Assembly: GCF_003287955.1 (NCBI RefSeq)
Contig: NZ_QMKP01000003.1
Coordinates: 1-64,000 of the forward strand
Source of the DNA: Arthrobacter sp. AQ5-06
GTDB taxonomy: Bacteria; Actinomycetota; Actinomycetes; Actinomycetales; Micrococcaceae
Direction: 5' to 3'
DNA length: 64,000 nucleotides
Position 1 is the stretch's first letter, and each line of letters opens with the position of its first letter. The translations under genes were made by a program, and so were the position numbers. This document shows positions 1 through 7,682 of this stretch, piece by piece. The notes below the pieces were generated by a model. That model was not told where the DNA came from. It saw only the letters and a list, made by a program, of their open reading frames with translations, and did no database searches.

Positions 1-63
1 AAGACCCACAGCGCCGATGGTACTGCACCCGGGAGGGTGTGGGAGAGTAGGTCACCGCCGGAA
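1..63 (+). rRNA. rrf: 5S ribosomal RNA, 3' part
   Basis: The first ~63 bases match the 3' half of an actinobacterial 5S rRNA: the segment reading CCCACAGCGCCGATGG, then the TGGGAGAGTAGGTCACCGCC motif of the 3' side. The 5' half lies outside the window, so this is the end of an rRNA operon. The exact 3' end (about 62-66) is estimated from family knowledge. A terminator follows within 15 bases. Confidence 0.9.
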
Positions 64-76
64 CATCATTACGGTC

Positions 77-113
77 GAGAGCCTCCAGACACACGTCTGG
101 AGGCTCTCCCACT
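77..113 (+). terminator. rRNA operon terminator hairpin
   Basis: A perfect 14-bp inverted repeat (77-90 GAGAGCCTCCAGAC, 95-108 GTCTGGAGGCTCTC) with an ACAC loop lies directly after the 5S rRNA. The following bases contain only a short T run, so it is a strong hairpin with a weak U tract. Confidence 0.85.
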
Positions 114-383
114 TTAACCACCACACCGGTACCAACCGTCCAGGTACTGCGATTGTGTCCCCGGAACACTGCAGGAACTGCGAGAGCGTCGGCTGGGGGT
201 GTGAACATTCCCACGACGGAGGCCTGGAGACGGATCCATGTCATCTGTCGGTGGGGTCTCGCCTAGAATTGACTGAGATGTACGGACTTCGAAGCGCTTG
301 ATTTCGGGTTGCGTAGGATAACGAAACACGGAACGAGCGGCTGCGATTGCGCCAGTGGTCAGCTCATAACAGGAGGAATCCCC

Positions 384-2234
384 ATGGCTGAGCACAACGG
401 CGGCAACCGCGGCGGTAACGACCGCGGTCCTTTCCGCGGCAATAATAACTCTGGCGGCGAACCGCGCGGATTCCGTTCCCGCGAAGACCGTAACTCCGAG
501 GCTCCGAAGCGCGCGCCAGGTTCCGGTGAACGTAAGTCTTTTGGTGATCGTCCGCGCCGCGAGGGCGAGGGCGAGCGTCGTACCTTCGGTGGTGGAGAGC
601 GCAAGCCGTTCAGCGGCGGCGGTGAGAGGAAGCCTTACGGCGACCGTGACAACAAGCCTTATGGTGATCGTCCGCCCCGCGAGGGCGACGGCGATCGTCG
701 TGGATTCTCCGGTGGTGGAGACCGGAAGCCCTTCAGCGGTGGTGGAGACCGGAAGCCTTACGGCGACCGTGACAACAAGCCTTATGGTGACCGTCCGCGC
801 CGCGAGGGCGACGGTGAGCGTCGTACCTTCGGCGGTGGAGAGCGCAAGCCCTTCAGTGGCGGTGGAGAGCGCAAGCCGTTCAGTGGCGGTGGAGACCGGA
901 AGCCGTTCAGCGGCGGCGGCGAACGTAAGCCGTTCAGTGGCGGTGGAGACCGGAAGCCGTTCAGCGGTGGTGGAGACCGGAAGCCTTACGGCGACCGTGA
1001 CAACAAGCCTTATGGTGACCGTCCGCGCCGCGAGGGCGACGGCGAGCGTCGTGGATTCTCCGGCGGCGACAACCGGAAGCCGTTCGGTGACCGCCAGGAC
1101 CGCGCCCCGCGCAGCTTCGACCGTGGTGATTCCGGCCCCCGCCAGTTCGGCAGGGACCGTGCGGAGGACCGCCCGGCCCGTGTACCCAACGCGCGTGACC
1201 TTCGCAGCGCCAACCGCCCCGACCGCGAACGTTCCCCGGAAATCGATGAGGATGTCACGGGCAAGGAGCTTGACCGCGCTACGCAGCACCAGATCAAGAC
1301 TCTGGAAGACAAGAGCGCCGAGTGGGTTGCCCGCCACCTGGTAATGGCCGGACGCCTGATCGACGAAGAACCCGAGCTGGCTTTCCAGCATGCTCTCGCC
1401 GCGAGCCGGCGTGGTGGCCGGCTGGCGGCCGTCCGTGAAGCCGTCGGACTCACCGCTTACGCTGCAGGACACTACGGCGAAGCACTGCGCGAATTCCGGA
1501 CCTACCGCCGCATCAGCGGTTCGAACGTCCACCTGCCCGTGATGGCAGACTGCGAACGCGGACTGGGCCGGCCTGACCGGGCCCTCGACGTGGTGCGGTC
1601 CGAGGAAGCGAATGACCTGGACGCGCCCGGCAAAGTCGAGTTGGCCATCGTGGCGGCCGGAGCGCGGTCTGACCTCGGCCAGTTGGACGCTGCCGTGGCT
1701 GAACTTGAAATTGCCCAGCTGGACATGAACCGTGCGTTCTCCTACAGCCCAAGGCTCTTCCGGGCCTACGCAAATGCTCTGGCCGCCGTTGGTCGCGAAG
1801 ACGAGGCGGCTAAATGGCAGAAGCAGGCCGTGGTGGCTGAAAATGCCCTTGGCCTTGGTGCCGATGAGGAACCGGACATCGTGGACCTGGGCTGGGACGA
1901 GGAAGAGGAAGCCCGTGAGGAAGCACAGCGCCGGCGACTGTTGGAGCGCGCTGCCGCAGGCCCCGAGGCCAGTGCTTCCACGCCTGCTGTCCGTTCCGAG
2001 CTAGCCGCGGACAAGACTATCGTTGAGGACGCCGGCGTGGATGCAGCCATCGATGACGTGGAATCGGATTTCTTCGAGTCCGATGACGCCGAATCTGATG
2101 AGGATTCCGTCGAAGCAGACGAGCTGGAAGCCGGTGAGGCCGAGCCCGACGAAGAAGCGCACGACGCCGAGCACAGCGAAGCAGACGGCAGTAACAACGG
2201 CGCCGATGGCCACTCTGAAGGACGGGACAGCTAG
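384..2234 (+). CDS. Arg/Gly-rich repeat protein with TPR-like region and acidic tail
   Basis: The protein has 616 residues from ATG 384, chosen because AGGAGG (371-376) sits 7 bases before it; an in-frame upstream ATG at 309 has no Shine-Dalgarno sequence. Residues ~1-250 are low-complexity and very rich in Gly, Arg, Asp, Lys, with repeats such as ERKPFSGGG and PYGDRDNKPYGDRP (three copies of the latter), like RNA-binding RGG-type tails. Residues ~300-500 are Ala-rich helical repeats of TPR character (for example EPELAFQHALAASRRGG). The last ~110 residues are strongly acidic (runs of DE, EA). It lies 6 bases before the HAD phosphatase gene, the same order as M. tuberculosis Rv1691-Rv1692. The basic head and acidic tail could let it self-associate or bind RNA; this is inference. 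Function is unknown. Confidence 0.85.
   Translation: MAEHNGGNRGGNDRGPFRGNNNSGGEPRGFRSREDRNSEAPKRAPGSGERKSFGDRPRREGEGERRTFGGGERKPFSGGGERKPYGDRDNKPYGDRPPREGDGDRRGFSGGGDRKPFSGGGDRKPYGDRDNKPYGDRPRREGDGERRTFGGGERKPFSGGGERKPFSGGGDRKPFSGGGERKPFSGGGDRKPFSGGGDRKPYGDRDNKPYGDRPRREGDGERRGFSGGDNRKPFGDRQDRAPRSFDRGDSGPRQFGRDRAEDRPARVPNARDLRSANRPDRERSPEIDEDVTGKELDRATQHQIKTLEDKSAEWVARHLVMAGRLIDEEPELAFQHALAASRRGGRLAAVREAVGLTAYAAGHYGEALREFRTYRRISGSNVHLPVMADCERGLGRPDRALDVVRSEEANDLDAPGKVELAIVAAGARSDLGQLDAAVAELEIAQLDMNRAFSYSPRLFRAYANALAAVGREDEAAKWQKQAVVAENALGLGADEEPDIVDLGWDEEEEAREEAQRRRLLERAAAGPEASASTPAVRSELAADKTIVEDAGVDAAIDDVESDFFESDDAESDEDSVEADELEAGEAEPDEEAHDAEHSEADGSNNGADGHSEGRDS
620..1075 (+). repeat. In-frame tandem repeats within the RGG-like region
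   Basis: Near-identical DNA blocks recur in frame. The segment coding PYGDRDNKPYGDRP occurs near 630, 750 and 980, and the GGTGGAGACCGGAAGCC-type unit occurs many times between. The number of units probably changes by replication slippage or recombination. Codon choice differs between copies (GGC/GGT, CGC/CGT), so the copies are not all recent. Confidence 0.85.
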
Positions 2235-2240
2235 CCCGCT

Positions 2241-3230
2241 ATGACTGAAGTTCCACTGATTTCCCTGTTTGACGCCCTTTTGGCGGATCTGGACGGTGTG
2301 GTCTACGCCGGACAGCACGCCATCCCAGGCGCCGTGGATTCGCTGCAGCAACTGGAAGGTTTGGGCATTGGCCTGGGGTATGTCACCAACAATGCCTCAC
2401 GCACTCCGGCGCAGGTAGCGGGGCATCTTCGTGAACTGGGCGCACCGGCAGACGACGATCAGGTGGTCAGTTCCTCGCAAGCCGCAGCTGAGCTCCTGGC
2501 ATCGCTCGTTGCCCCCGGAGCGCGGGTGCTGATCACCGGCAGCCCAGCTCTGGCGCAGGAAATCGAGCTGGTGGGACTGACACCTGTCTACAGCCAGGAT
2601 CAGGATCCGGTAGCCGTGGTCCAGGGATTCAATCCCGGGATCGGTTGGAAGGATCTGGCCGAGGCGTCATACGTCGTCTCGGCTGGAGCACTGTGGATCG
2701 CTACCAACACCGATATGTCCATTCCGCAGGCACGCGGCATAGCCCCGGGAAACGGCACACTGGTGGCGGCAGTAGCCGCCGCCACCGGACAGACTCCGCG
2801 GGTTGCCGGCAAGCCGGAGGCCCCGCTTTTCCACGCCGCCGCCAAACGGCTCGCGGCTGACCGCCCGCTGGTGGTGGGCGACCGCCTGGACACCGACATC
2901 CTCGGCGGCAACAACGCCGGCTTTGCCACGGTGGCTGTGCTGACCGGCGTCGACACCACGGCCACCATCCTGGCCGCACGCACGGCCGAACGCCCGGACT
3001 ACATCATCAATTCCCTCAGCGACCTCCACCGTCCCTACCCGGCAGTGGACCACACTGACGGAACGCACCGCTGCGGGGCCTCCACGGCGCGGGTCAGCGG
3101 TGACACCATCCAGATCAGCGGCAGCGAGAGTGACCTGGATTCGTGGCGGGCCGCCTGCGCCGCCTGGTGGACTGCGGTCCCTGACGCCGCCCGGCCCACC
3201 AAGCCCAAACTCGAGTGGCGCAATCATTAG
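2241..3230 (+). CDS. HAD-superfamily phosphatase, NagD/PGP type
   Basis: The protein has 329 residues. The HAD motif I reads DALLADLDGVVYAG near residue 11 (both Asp present), motif II is the VTNNAS stretch near residue 50, and motif IV is VVGDRLDTDILGGNNAG near residue 210. This is the class IIA (NagD-like) layout with a cap between motifs II and III. In M. tuberculosis the gene at this position, Rv1692, is a glycerol-3-phosphate phosphatase used in lipid polar-head recycling; orthology is suggested by synteny (TPR protein, HAD, small protein, tlyA), so the substrate here is inferred. The gene starts 6 bases after the upstream stop and is probably co-transcribed. The final ~70 residues after the HAD core are a C-terminal extension, which Rv1692-type enzymes also have. 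Confidence 0.9.
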   Translation: MTEVPLISLFDALLADLDGVVYAGQHAIPGAVDSLQQLEGLGIGLGYVTNNASRTPAQVAGHLRELGAPADDDQVVSSSQAAAELLASLVAPGARVLITGSPALAQEIELVGLTPVYSQDQDPVAVVQGFNPGIGWKDLAEASYVVSAGALWIATNTDMSIPQARGIAPGNGTLVAAVAAATGQTPRVAGKPEAPLFHAAAKRLAADRPLVVGDRLDTDILGGNNAGFATVAVLTGVDTTATILAARTAERPDYIINSLSDLHRPYPAVDHTDGTHRCGASTARVSGDTIQISGSESDLDSWRAACAAWWTAVPDAARPTKPKLEWRNH

Positions 3231-3239
3231 ACTGGTCCG

Positions 3240-3470
3240 ATGACTGAGCTGAACGAAGCCCAACATCCGAAAGCAGCCCAGCCAACGCTGGAATGGCCGG
3301 ACACAGCTGCGCCAGTAACCACCGATCCGTCCATTGCGGCCCTTACGGCCACGCTGGGCGGCGTCGAAGACTTGCCCGTATCGGAGCATGAAGCTGTTTA
3401 CAGCGACCTCCACGATGCCCTGCTGCACGCGTTGAACGAAGAGGCCCCAAACGGCGAAGGAGAAGCTTGA
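3240..3470 (+). CDS. Small conserved protein between HAD phosphatase and tlyA
   Basis: A 76-residue acidic protein, ATG 9 bases after the HAD stop. Its middle part is disordered-looking (Pro/Ala/Thr), and residues ~50-70 read like an amphipathic helix (AVYSDLHDALLHALNEE). No known domain is recognised. A small protein occupies the same place in M. tuberculosis (Rv1693), which supports it being a real, conserved gene. Its stop overlaps the region of the tlyA Shine-Dalgarno and start, so translation is probably coupled. The function is unknown. Confidence 0.75.
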   Translation: MTELNEAQHPKAAQPTLEWPDTAAPVTTDPSIAALTATLGGVEDLPVSEHEAVYSDLHDALLHALNEEAPNGEGEA

Positions 3471-3472
3471 GC

Positions 3473-4285
3473 ATGGCACGACTTGACCAGGCGCTCGTCG
3501 CCCGCGGCCTGGCGAGGTCCCGGACCCACGCAGCATCGTTGATTGCCGAGGGCAAGGTGAGCTCGGCCGGCCAGATTCTGTCCAAGGCGTCCCAACAGGT
3601 AGACGACGGCAAAGACCTGTCGGTCGAGCGAACGGAAGAGGACAGCTACGTCAGCCGGGCCGGGCACAAGCTGGCGGGCGCTCTGGACGTATTCCCGGAG
3701 GTCACGGTTGCGGGCAAGAGGTGCCTGGATGCCGGGGCCTCCACCGGCGGCTTCACCGAGGTGCTCCTGCGGCGCGGTGCGGCACACGTGGTGGCGGTCG
3801 ACGTCGGCCATGACCAGCTGGTCCCTCAGCTCCGCGCCGATGAGCGGGTAGCCGTGCATGAAGGCCTGAACGTCCGGTACATGGCGCCGGCGGATATCGG
3901 CGGACAGGCCGAACTCACGGTGGCCGACCTCTCCTTCATCTCGCTGACCCTGGTGGTTCTGCCGCTGGCGCTGTGCACGCAGCCGGGTGGTGACCTGGTG
4001 CTGATGGTGAAGCCCCAGTTCGAGATCGGCAAGGACAGGCTGGGCCGCACCGGGGTGGTCAATTCAGAGCGCGAACGACGCATGGCGGTCGAAAAAGTTG
4101 CCAATGCAGCGCTCGACGCCGGACTGGACTTATGCGGCTTAGCGGCCAGTCCGCTGCCGGGCCAGGACGGAAACGTCGAATACTTCCTGTGGATAAAGCG
4201 CAGGATGACCCAAGAACTGCCTAAGATCGAAGAGCGCCTCGCAGCCATTGACGGATTGCTTGGACGAATCTGGCCGAACCACTAG
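3473..4285 (+). CDS. tlyA: TlyA family rRNA 2'-O-methyltransferase
   Basis: The protein has 270 residues: an N-terminal S4 RNA-binding domain (MARLDQALVARGLARSR onward, ~residues 1-60) followed by an FtsJ-like Rossmann methyltransferase. The SAM-binding loop DAGASTGGFTEVLL is near residue 85, and the DLSFISL and KPQFE segments match FtsJ motifs. TlyA methylates 16S and 23S rRNA ribose 2'-OH groups, and its presence confers capreomycin sensitivity in mycobacteria. ATG 3473 is chosen because AAGGAG (3457-3462) lies 10 bases upstream; TTG 3467, which overlaps the previous stop, is only 4 bases from it. It sits in the tlyA-nadK-recN order seen across actinobacteria. Confidence 0.93.
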   Translation: MARLDQALVARGLARSRTHAASLIAEGKVSSAGQILSKASQQVDDGKDLSVERTEEDSYVSRAGHKLAGALDVFPEVTVAGKRCLDAGASTGGFTEVLLRRGAAHVVAVDVGHDQLVPQLRADERVAVHEGLNVRYMAPADIGGQAELTVADLSFISLTLVVLPLALCTQPGGDLVLMVKPQFEIGKDRLGRTGVVNSERERRMAVEKVANAALDAGLDLCGLAASPLPGQDGNVEYFLWIKRRMTQELPKIEERLAAIDGLLGRIWPNH

Positions 4286-4298
4286 AAAGCGGAACCCG

Positions 4299-5324
4299 AT
4301 GAGCAGGCGAGTTCTTGTCCTTGCCCACACTGGCCGCGAGGAATCACTGAAGGCCGCCTGGGAAGCCTGCGCCCAGTTGCATGACTCCGGCATTGTTCCC
4401 GTCATGCAGGAGTCTGAGCTGCGTGACATGGAAAGATTCTTCGGGCAGCTCACCCAGCCGGTAGAGATCCTGCACGACCACGTACAGTTGCCGGACGTCG
4501 AGCTGGTGATGGTGCTGGGCGGTGACGGCACGATCCTGCGCGCCGCAGAGCTGGTGCGGGAGGTGGACGTGCCGTTGCTGGGCGTCAACCTTGGCCACGT
4601 CGGCTTCCTGGCCGAAAGCGAGAGGGCGGACCTGGCCCAAACGGTGGAATGGATTGCCCGCCGCGACTACACGGTGGAAGAGCGCATGACCATCGACGTC
4701 CAGGTCTGGGTCCGCGGCCAGAAGATCTGGCACACCTGGGCCCTGAACGAGGCCGCGATCGAAAAAGGCAACCGCGAACGCATGATCGAGGTGGTGACGG
4801 AAGTGGACGAGCGCCCGCTGACCTCCTTCGGCTGCGACGGTGTGGTGGTGGCCACCCCCACGGGTTCCACGGCTTACGCGTTCTCCGCCGGCGGGCCCGT
4901 GGTCTGGCCGGAGGTCGAGGCCCTGGTGATTGTTCCCATCAGCGCCCATGCGCTCTTTGCCAAACCCCTGGTCGTGTCGCCCCGGTCCCGGCTGGCCGTG
5001 GAAGTCCTCACTCGCACCGGTGCCCAGGGCGTGCTCTGGTGCGATGGCCGGCGCTCCGTGGACCTGCCGCCCGGCGCCCGGGTTGAAGTGACCAAGTCCG
5101 CCACACCGGTCCGGCTGGCCAGGACGCACCAGACACCATTCTCAGCGCGACTGGTCCGCAAATTTGAACTCCCCATACACGGCTGGCGCGGGCCCGTGCC
5201 GCAGTCGGAGACCATCCACACCGGACCCATCCCGATCGTGCGGACGCCACGGCCCAGGCCGCCGCTCCAGCTTGCCTCCGGCGACCAGCCGGAGGACCAA
5301 ACCGATCCCGCGACGGCAAAGTGA
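4299..5324 (+). CDS. nadK: NAD kinase
   Basis: The protein has 341 residues and phosphorylates NAD to NADP with ATP or polyphosphate. The diagnostic GGDGTILRAAELV motif lies near residue 71 and the second motif VATPTGSTAYAFSAGGP near residue 185. ATG 4299 is preceded by a purine-rich GAAAGCGGAA stretch and begins the family-typical MSRRVLVLAHTGR; an in-frame ATG at 4248 lies inside tlyA and is rejected. The C-terminal ~45 residues are Pro-rich and beyond the usual core. RecN starts 3 bases after the stop, so tlyA, nadK and recN look like one transcript. Confidence 0.95.
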   Translation: MSRRVLVLAHTGREESLKAAWEACAQLHDSGIVPVMQESELRDMERFFGQLTQPVEILHDHVQLPDVELVMVLGGDGTILRAAELVREVDVPLLGVNLGHVGFLAESERADLAQTVEWIARRDYTVEERMTIDVQVWVRGQKIWHTWALNEAAIEKGNRERMIEVVTEVDERPLTSFGCDGVVVATPTGSTAYAFSAGGPVVWPEVEALVIVPISAHALFAKPLVVSPRSRLAVEVLTRTGAQGVLWCDGRRSVDLPPGARVEVTKSATPVRLARTHQTPFSARLVRKFELPIHGWRGPVPQSETIHTGPIPIVRTPRPRPPLQLASGDQPEDQTDPATAK

Positions 5325-5327
5325 ACC

Positions 5328-7067
5328 ATGCTTGAAGAACTGAGAATCCGCGATCTGGGCGTCATCACCGACGCCACGCTGCCGCTCGGCCCCGGGCTGA
5401 GCGTCGTCACCGGCGAAACCGGTGCCGGCAAGACGATGGTGGTCACCGCCGTCGGCCTCCTCCTGGGGGCGAGGTCCGACGCCGGGGCGGTCCGGAGCGG
5501 TGCGAAGAGCGCCACGGCGGAGGCCGTCCTCAAGCTCGACGCCGGGCATCCGGCGATTGCACGGGCGGTGGAAGCGGGTGCCGACGTCGAGGAGTTCGAC
5601 GGCGGCGCTGAGCTCATCCTTGCGCGTCGCCTCGGTGCCGACGGGCGCAGCCGGGCCTTCCTGGGCGGGCGGGCAGCCCCCGTGGGCGTCCTCGCGGAGA
5701 TCGGTGAAACCCTCGTGGTGGTCCACGGCCAGTCGGACCAGATCAGGCTGAAGGGGGCGACCGCCCAGCGCGGCGCCCTGGACAAATTCGCCGGCGATGC
5801 GCTGGCCGGCCCGCTGGCCTCCTACCAGGCGCTCTACAGCCATTGGAAGGCCAGCCGGGCGGAGCTGGAAACCCTGCGCAGCGCCGCTCGTGACAGGCTC
5901 CGCGAGGCCGAGTCGCTGGAGGTCGCCCTGGCCGAAATCAGCAACGTGGATCCGCAGCCGGGGGAGGACGAGTCCCTCAAGGCCGAGGCCGTGAAACTGG
6001 CCAACGTCGAAGAGCTCAGGATTGCGGCGAACACGGCGCACCAGGCGCTCATCGCGGAGGACTACGGTGACGCGGGCGACGCCACCACCCTCGTGGACGT
6101 TGCGAAAAGAACTTTGGAGCACGTGGCCGAGCACGACGCCGAGCTGGGGTCTGCCGCCGCCCGGTTGGCCGAAGTGGGCTTTCTGCTCAACGACATCGCT
6201 ACGGAGTTGGCCAGCTACCAGGCCGGCCTGGATTCAGAGGGCCCCGAACGCCTGGCCGAGATCGAGGACCGGCGGGCCGCCCTGGCTACGCTGGTCCGCA
6301 AGTACGCCCCCAGCATTGACGAAGTCCTGGTGTGGGCGGAAAATGCCCGGGTCCGCTTCGACGAGCTGCAGGACGACTCCACCAGGATCGAAGCCCTGGA
6401 CGCGGACGTGGTCCGGACCGAGGCGGAGCTGCTGAAGCAGGCAGCCGCCGTGAGCAAAATCCGGGCCAAGGCTGCCAAGGACCTGTCCGGCCGGGTGAGC
6501 TCGGAGCTGAAGGCACTCGCCATGGCGGACGCCACCCTGGTGATCACCCTTGAGTCCGCCGGGCAGCTGACACCGTATGGAGCGGACGAGACCGCGTTCC
6601 TGCTCCAGCCGCACTCCGGCGCCCCCGCCCGGCCGCTGGGCAAAGGCGCTTCGGGCGGTGAACTGTCCCGGGTGATGCTGGCCATCGAAGTGGTGCTCGC
6701 GGCCGTGGACCCGGTGCCCACCTTTGTGTTCGACGAAGTGGACGCTGGAGTCGGCGGGCGCGCCGCCGTCGAAATTGGCCGCCGGCTGGCCATGCTGGCG
6801 CAGCACGTGCAGGTCCTGGTGGTCACGCACCTGCCGCAGGTGGCAGCCTTCGCGGACCAGCACATCACCGTCACCAAGACATCCGTCAGAGGGGCCGACG
6901 GCGGCACCGCCACCGGGTTCACGTCCAGTGATGTTCGCCTCCTCGACGGCCCTGAGCGCGTACGGGAGCTTGCCCGGATGCTGGCCGGCCAGGAGGATTC
7001 AGAGTCGGCCCAGGCACACGCCCAGGAGCTGCTGGACGACGCAAAACTGCTGCCGCAGCGGGCCTAG
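5328..7067 (+). CDS. recN: DNA repair protein RecN
   Basis: The protein has 579 residues, an SMC-like ATPase that helps recombinational repair of double-strand breaks. Walker A is GETGAGKT near residue 28, the ABC signature GKGASGGELSRVM lies near residue 440 and Walker B TFVFDEVDAGVGG near residue 465. Between them is a long helical, coiled-coil region (Ala/Glu/Leu-rich, ~150-370) with the MLEELRIRDLGVI start typical of RecN. The stop codon TAG overlaps that of the convergent minus-strand gene by four bases. No LexA-type box is obvious near its start, which lies inside the operon. Confidence 0.95.
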   Translation: MLEELRIRDLGVITDATLPLGPGLSVVTGETGAGKTMVVTAVGLLLGARSDAGAVRSGAKSATAEAVLKLDAGHPAIARAVEAGADVEEFDGGAELILARRLGADGRSRAFLGGRAAPVGVLAEIGETLVVVHGQSDQIRLKGATAQRGALDKFAGDALAGPLASYQALYSHWKASRAELETLRSAARDRLREAESLEVALAEISNVDPQPGEDESLKAEAVKLANVEELRIAANTAHQALIAEDYGDAGDATTLVDVAKRTLEHVAEHDAELGSAAARLAEVGFLLNDIATELASYQAGLDSEGPERLAEIEDRRAALATLVRKYAPSIDEVLVWAENARVRFDELQDDSTRIEALDADVVRTEAELLKQAAAVSKIRAKAAKDLSGRVSSELKALAMADATLVITLESAGQLTPYGADETAFLLQPHSGAPARPLGKGASGGELSRVMLAIEVVLAAVDPVPTFVFDEVDAGVGGRAAVEIGRRLAMLAQHVQVLVVTHLPQVAAFADQHITVTKTSVRGADGGTATGFTSSDVRLLDGPERVRELARMLAGQEDSESAQAHAQELLDDAKLLPQRA

Positions 7068-7633
7068 CTGAACTGCCCGGACGCATGGCTGCGCGAAAGC
7101 TGCCGGATGGCCCGGGCCATCATGGCATGCACCACCAGCGGGTGCAGGAGCCGCACCGGCGCAAAGTAGAGCCGCCCACGCCAGCCCTTGAGCCGCACGG
7201 CTGTAGTGACGCGCAAAAGCCGGGCATCGGCGTCGAACGCCACACCGCAGCGGAAGTCCAGGTGGCTGTCATCGGCACTGATGAGGGCTTCCTCGCCACG
7301 TACTTCAGCGACGGCGAAGATGTTTACCGGAGCGCGGTGGATGCCGATCAAGCCCACAGCCGCCTGGCGAAGTCCCATCAAGGCCCTGACCCAGCCGGGC
7401 ATGGACGCCAGTGAAAATAGCGTTTCCGCCCAGAGCTGGGCATCCGTGGGGGTGCCGGTTCGAACTGGGAGAACTATCACATCCGCGTAGTCGGGAACCG
7501 GAATCGACTCGAACACCAGAGAACGGAAAACCGGGTCAATACCGGCGTCCGCCCCATCATTGCGGTGCTCCGGAACGTTGGGGGAAGCTTTCTGCGTGGT
7601 CACCCCTTGATCGTAGTGGTGCAGGGACGGCAC
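7064..7633 (-). CDS. DUF2867-like hypothetical protein
   Basis: The protein has 189 residues from a GTG at 7633; a second GTG at 7603 (VTTQKASP) is an alternative, and neither has a good Shine-Dalgarno sequence. The sequence has a Trp-rich C-terminal core ([20 protein letters not shown]) and a C-terminal [13 protein letters not shown] helix typical of DUF2867 (SRPBCC-like) proteins. No catalytic motif can be assigned. It is convergent with recN and divergent from pyrG, so it interrupts the recN-pyrG core order with an opposite-strand gene. In M. tuberculosis this interval holds Rv1697 and Rv1698 instead. The function is unknown. Confidence 0.72.
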   Translation of the reverse strand: MPSLHHYDQGVTTQKASPNVPEHRNDGADAGIDPVFRSLVFESIPVPDYADVIVLPVRTGTPTDAQLWAETLFSLASMPGWVRALMGLRQAAVGLIGIHRAPVNIFAVAEVRGEEALISADDSHLDFRCGVAFDADARLLRVTTAVRLKGWRGRLYFAPVRLLHPLVVHAMMARAIRQLSRSHASGQFS

Positions 7634-7682
7634 ACTGAAGCCTTTGGGGAAACTGTTATTCGACCCGTGGAAGGCTCATTTG

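Noticed and set aside
17..301. A 94-codon frame starting in the 5S rRNA
   Set aside because: It begins inside an rRNA gene and crosses the terminator.
620..1075. A CRISPR-like repeat array
   Set aside because: The repeats are adjacent, in frame and coding, without unique spacers or cas genes.
114..1532. A 472-codon minus-strand open frame opposite the repeat protein
   Set aside because: It exists because the GC-rich, periodic repeat region lacks stops on the other strand; the + strand frame has a ribosome site, recognisable TPR-like region and conserved neighbours.
7644..7682. Upstream ATG for pyrG
   Set aside because: It lacks a Shine-Dalgarno; GGAAGG is correctly placed for ATG 7683.
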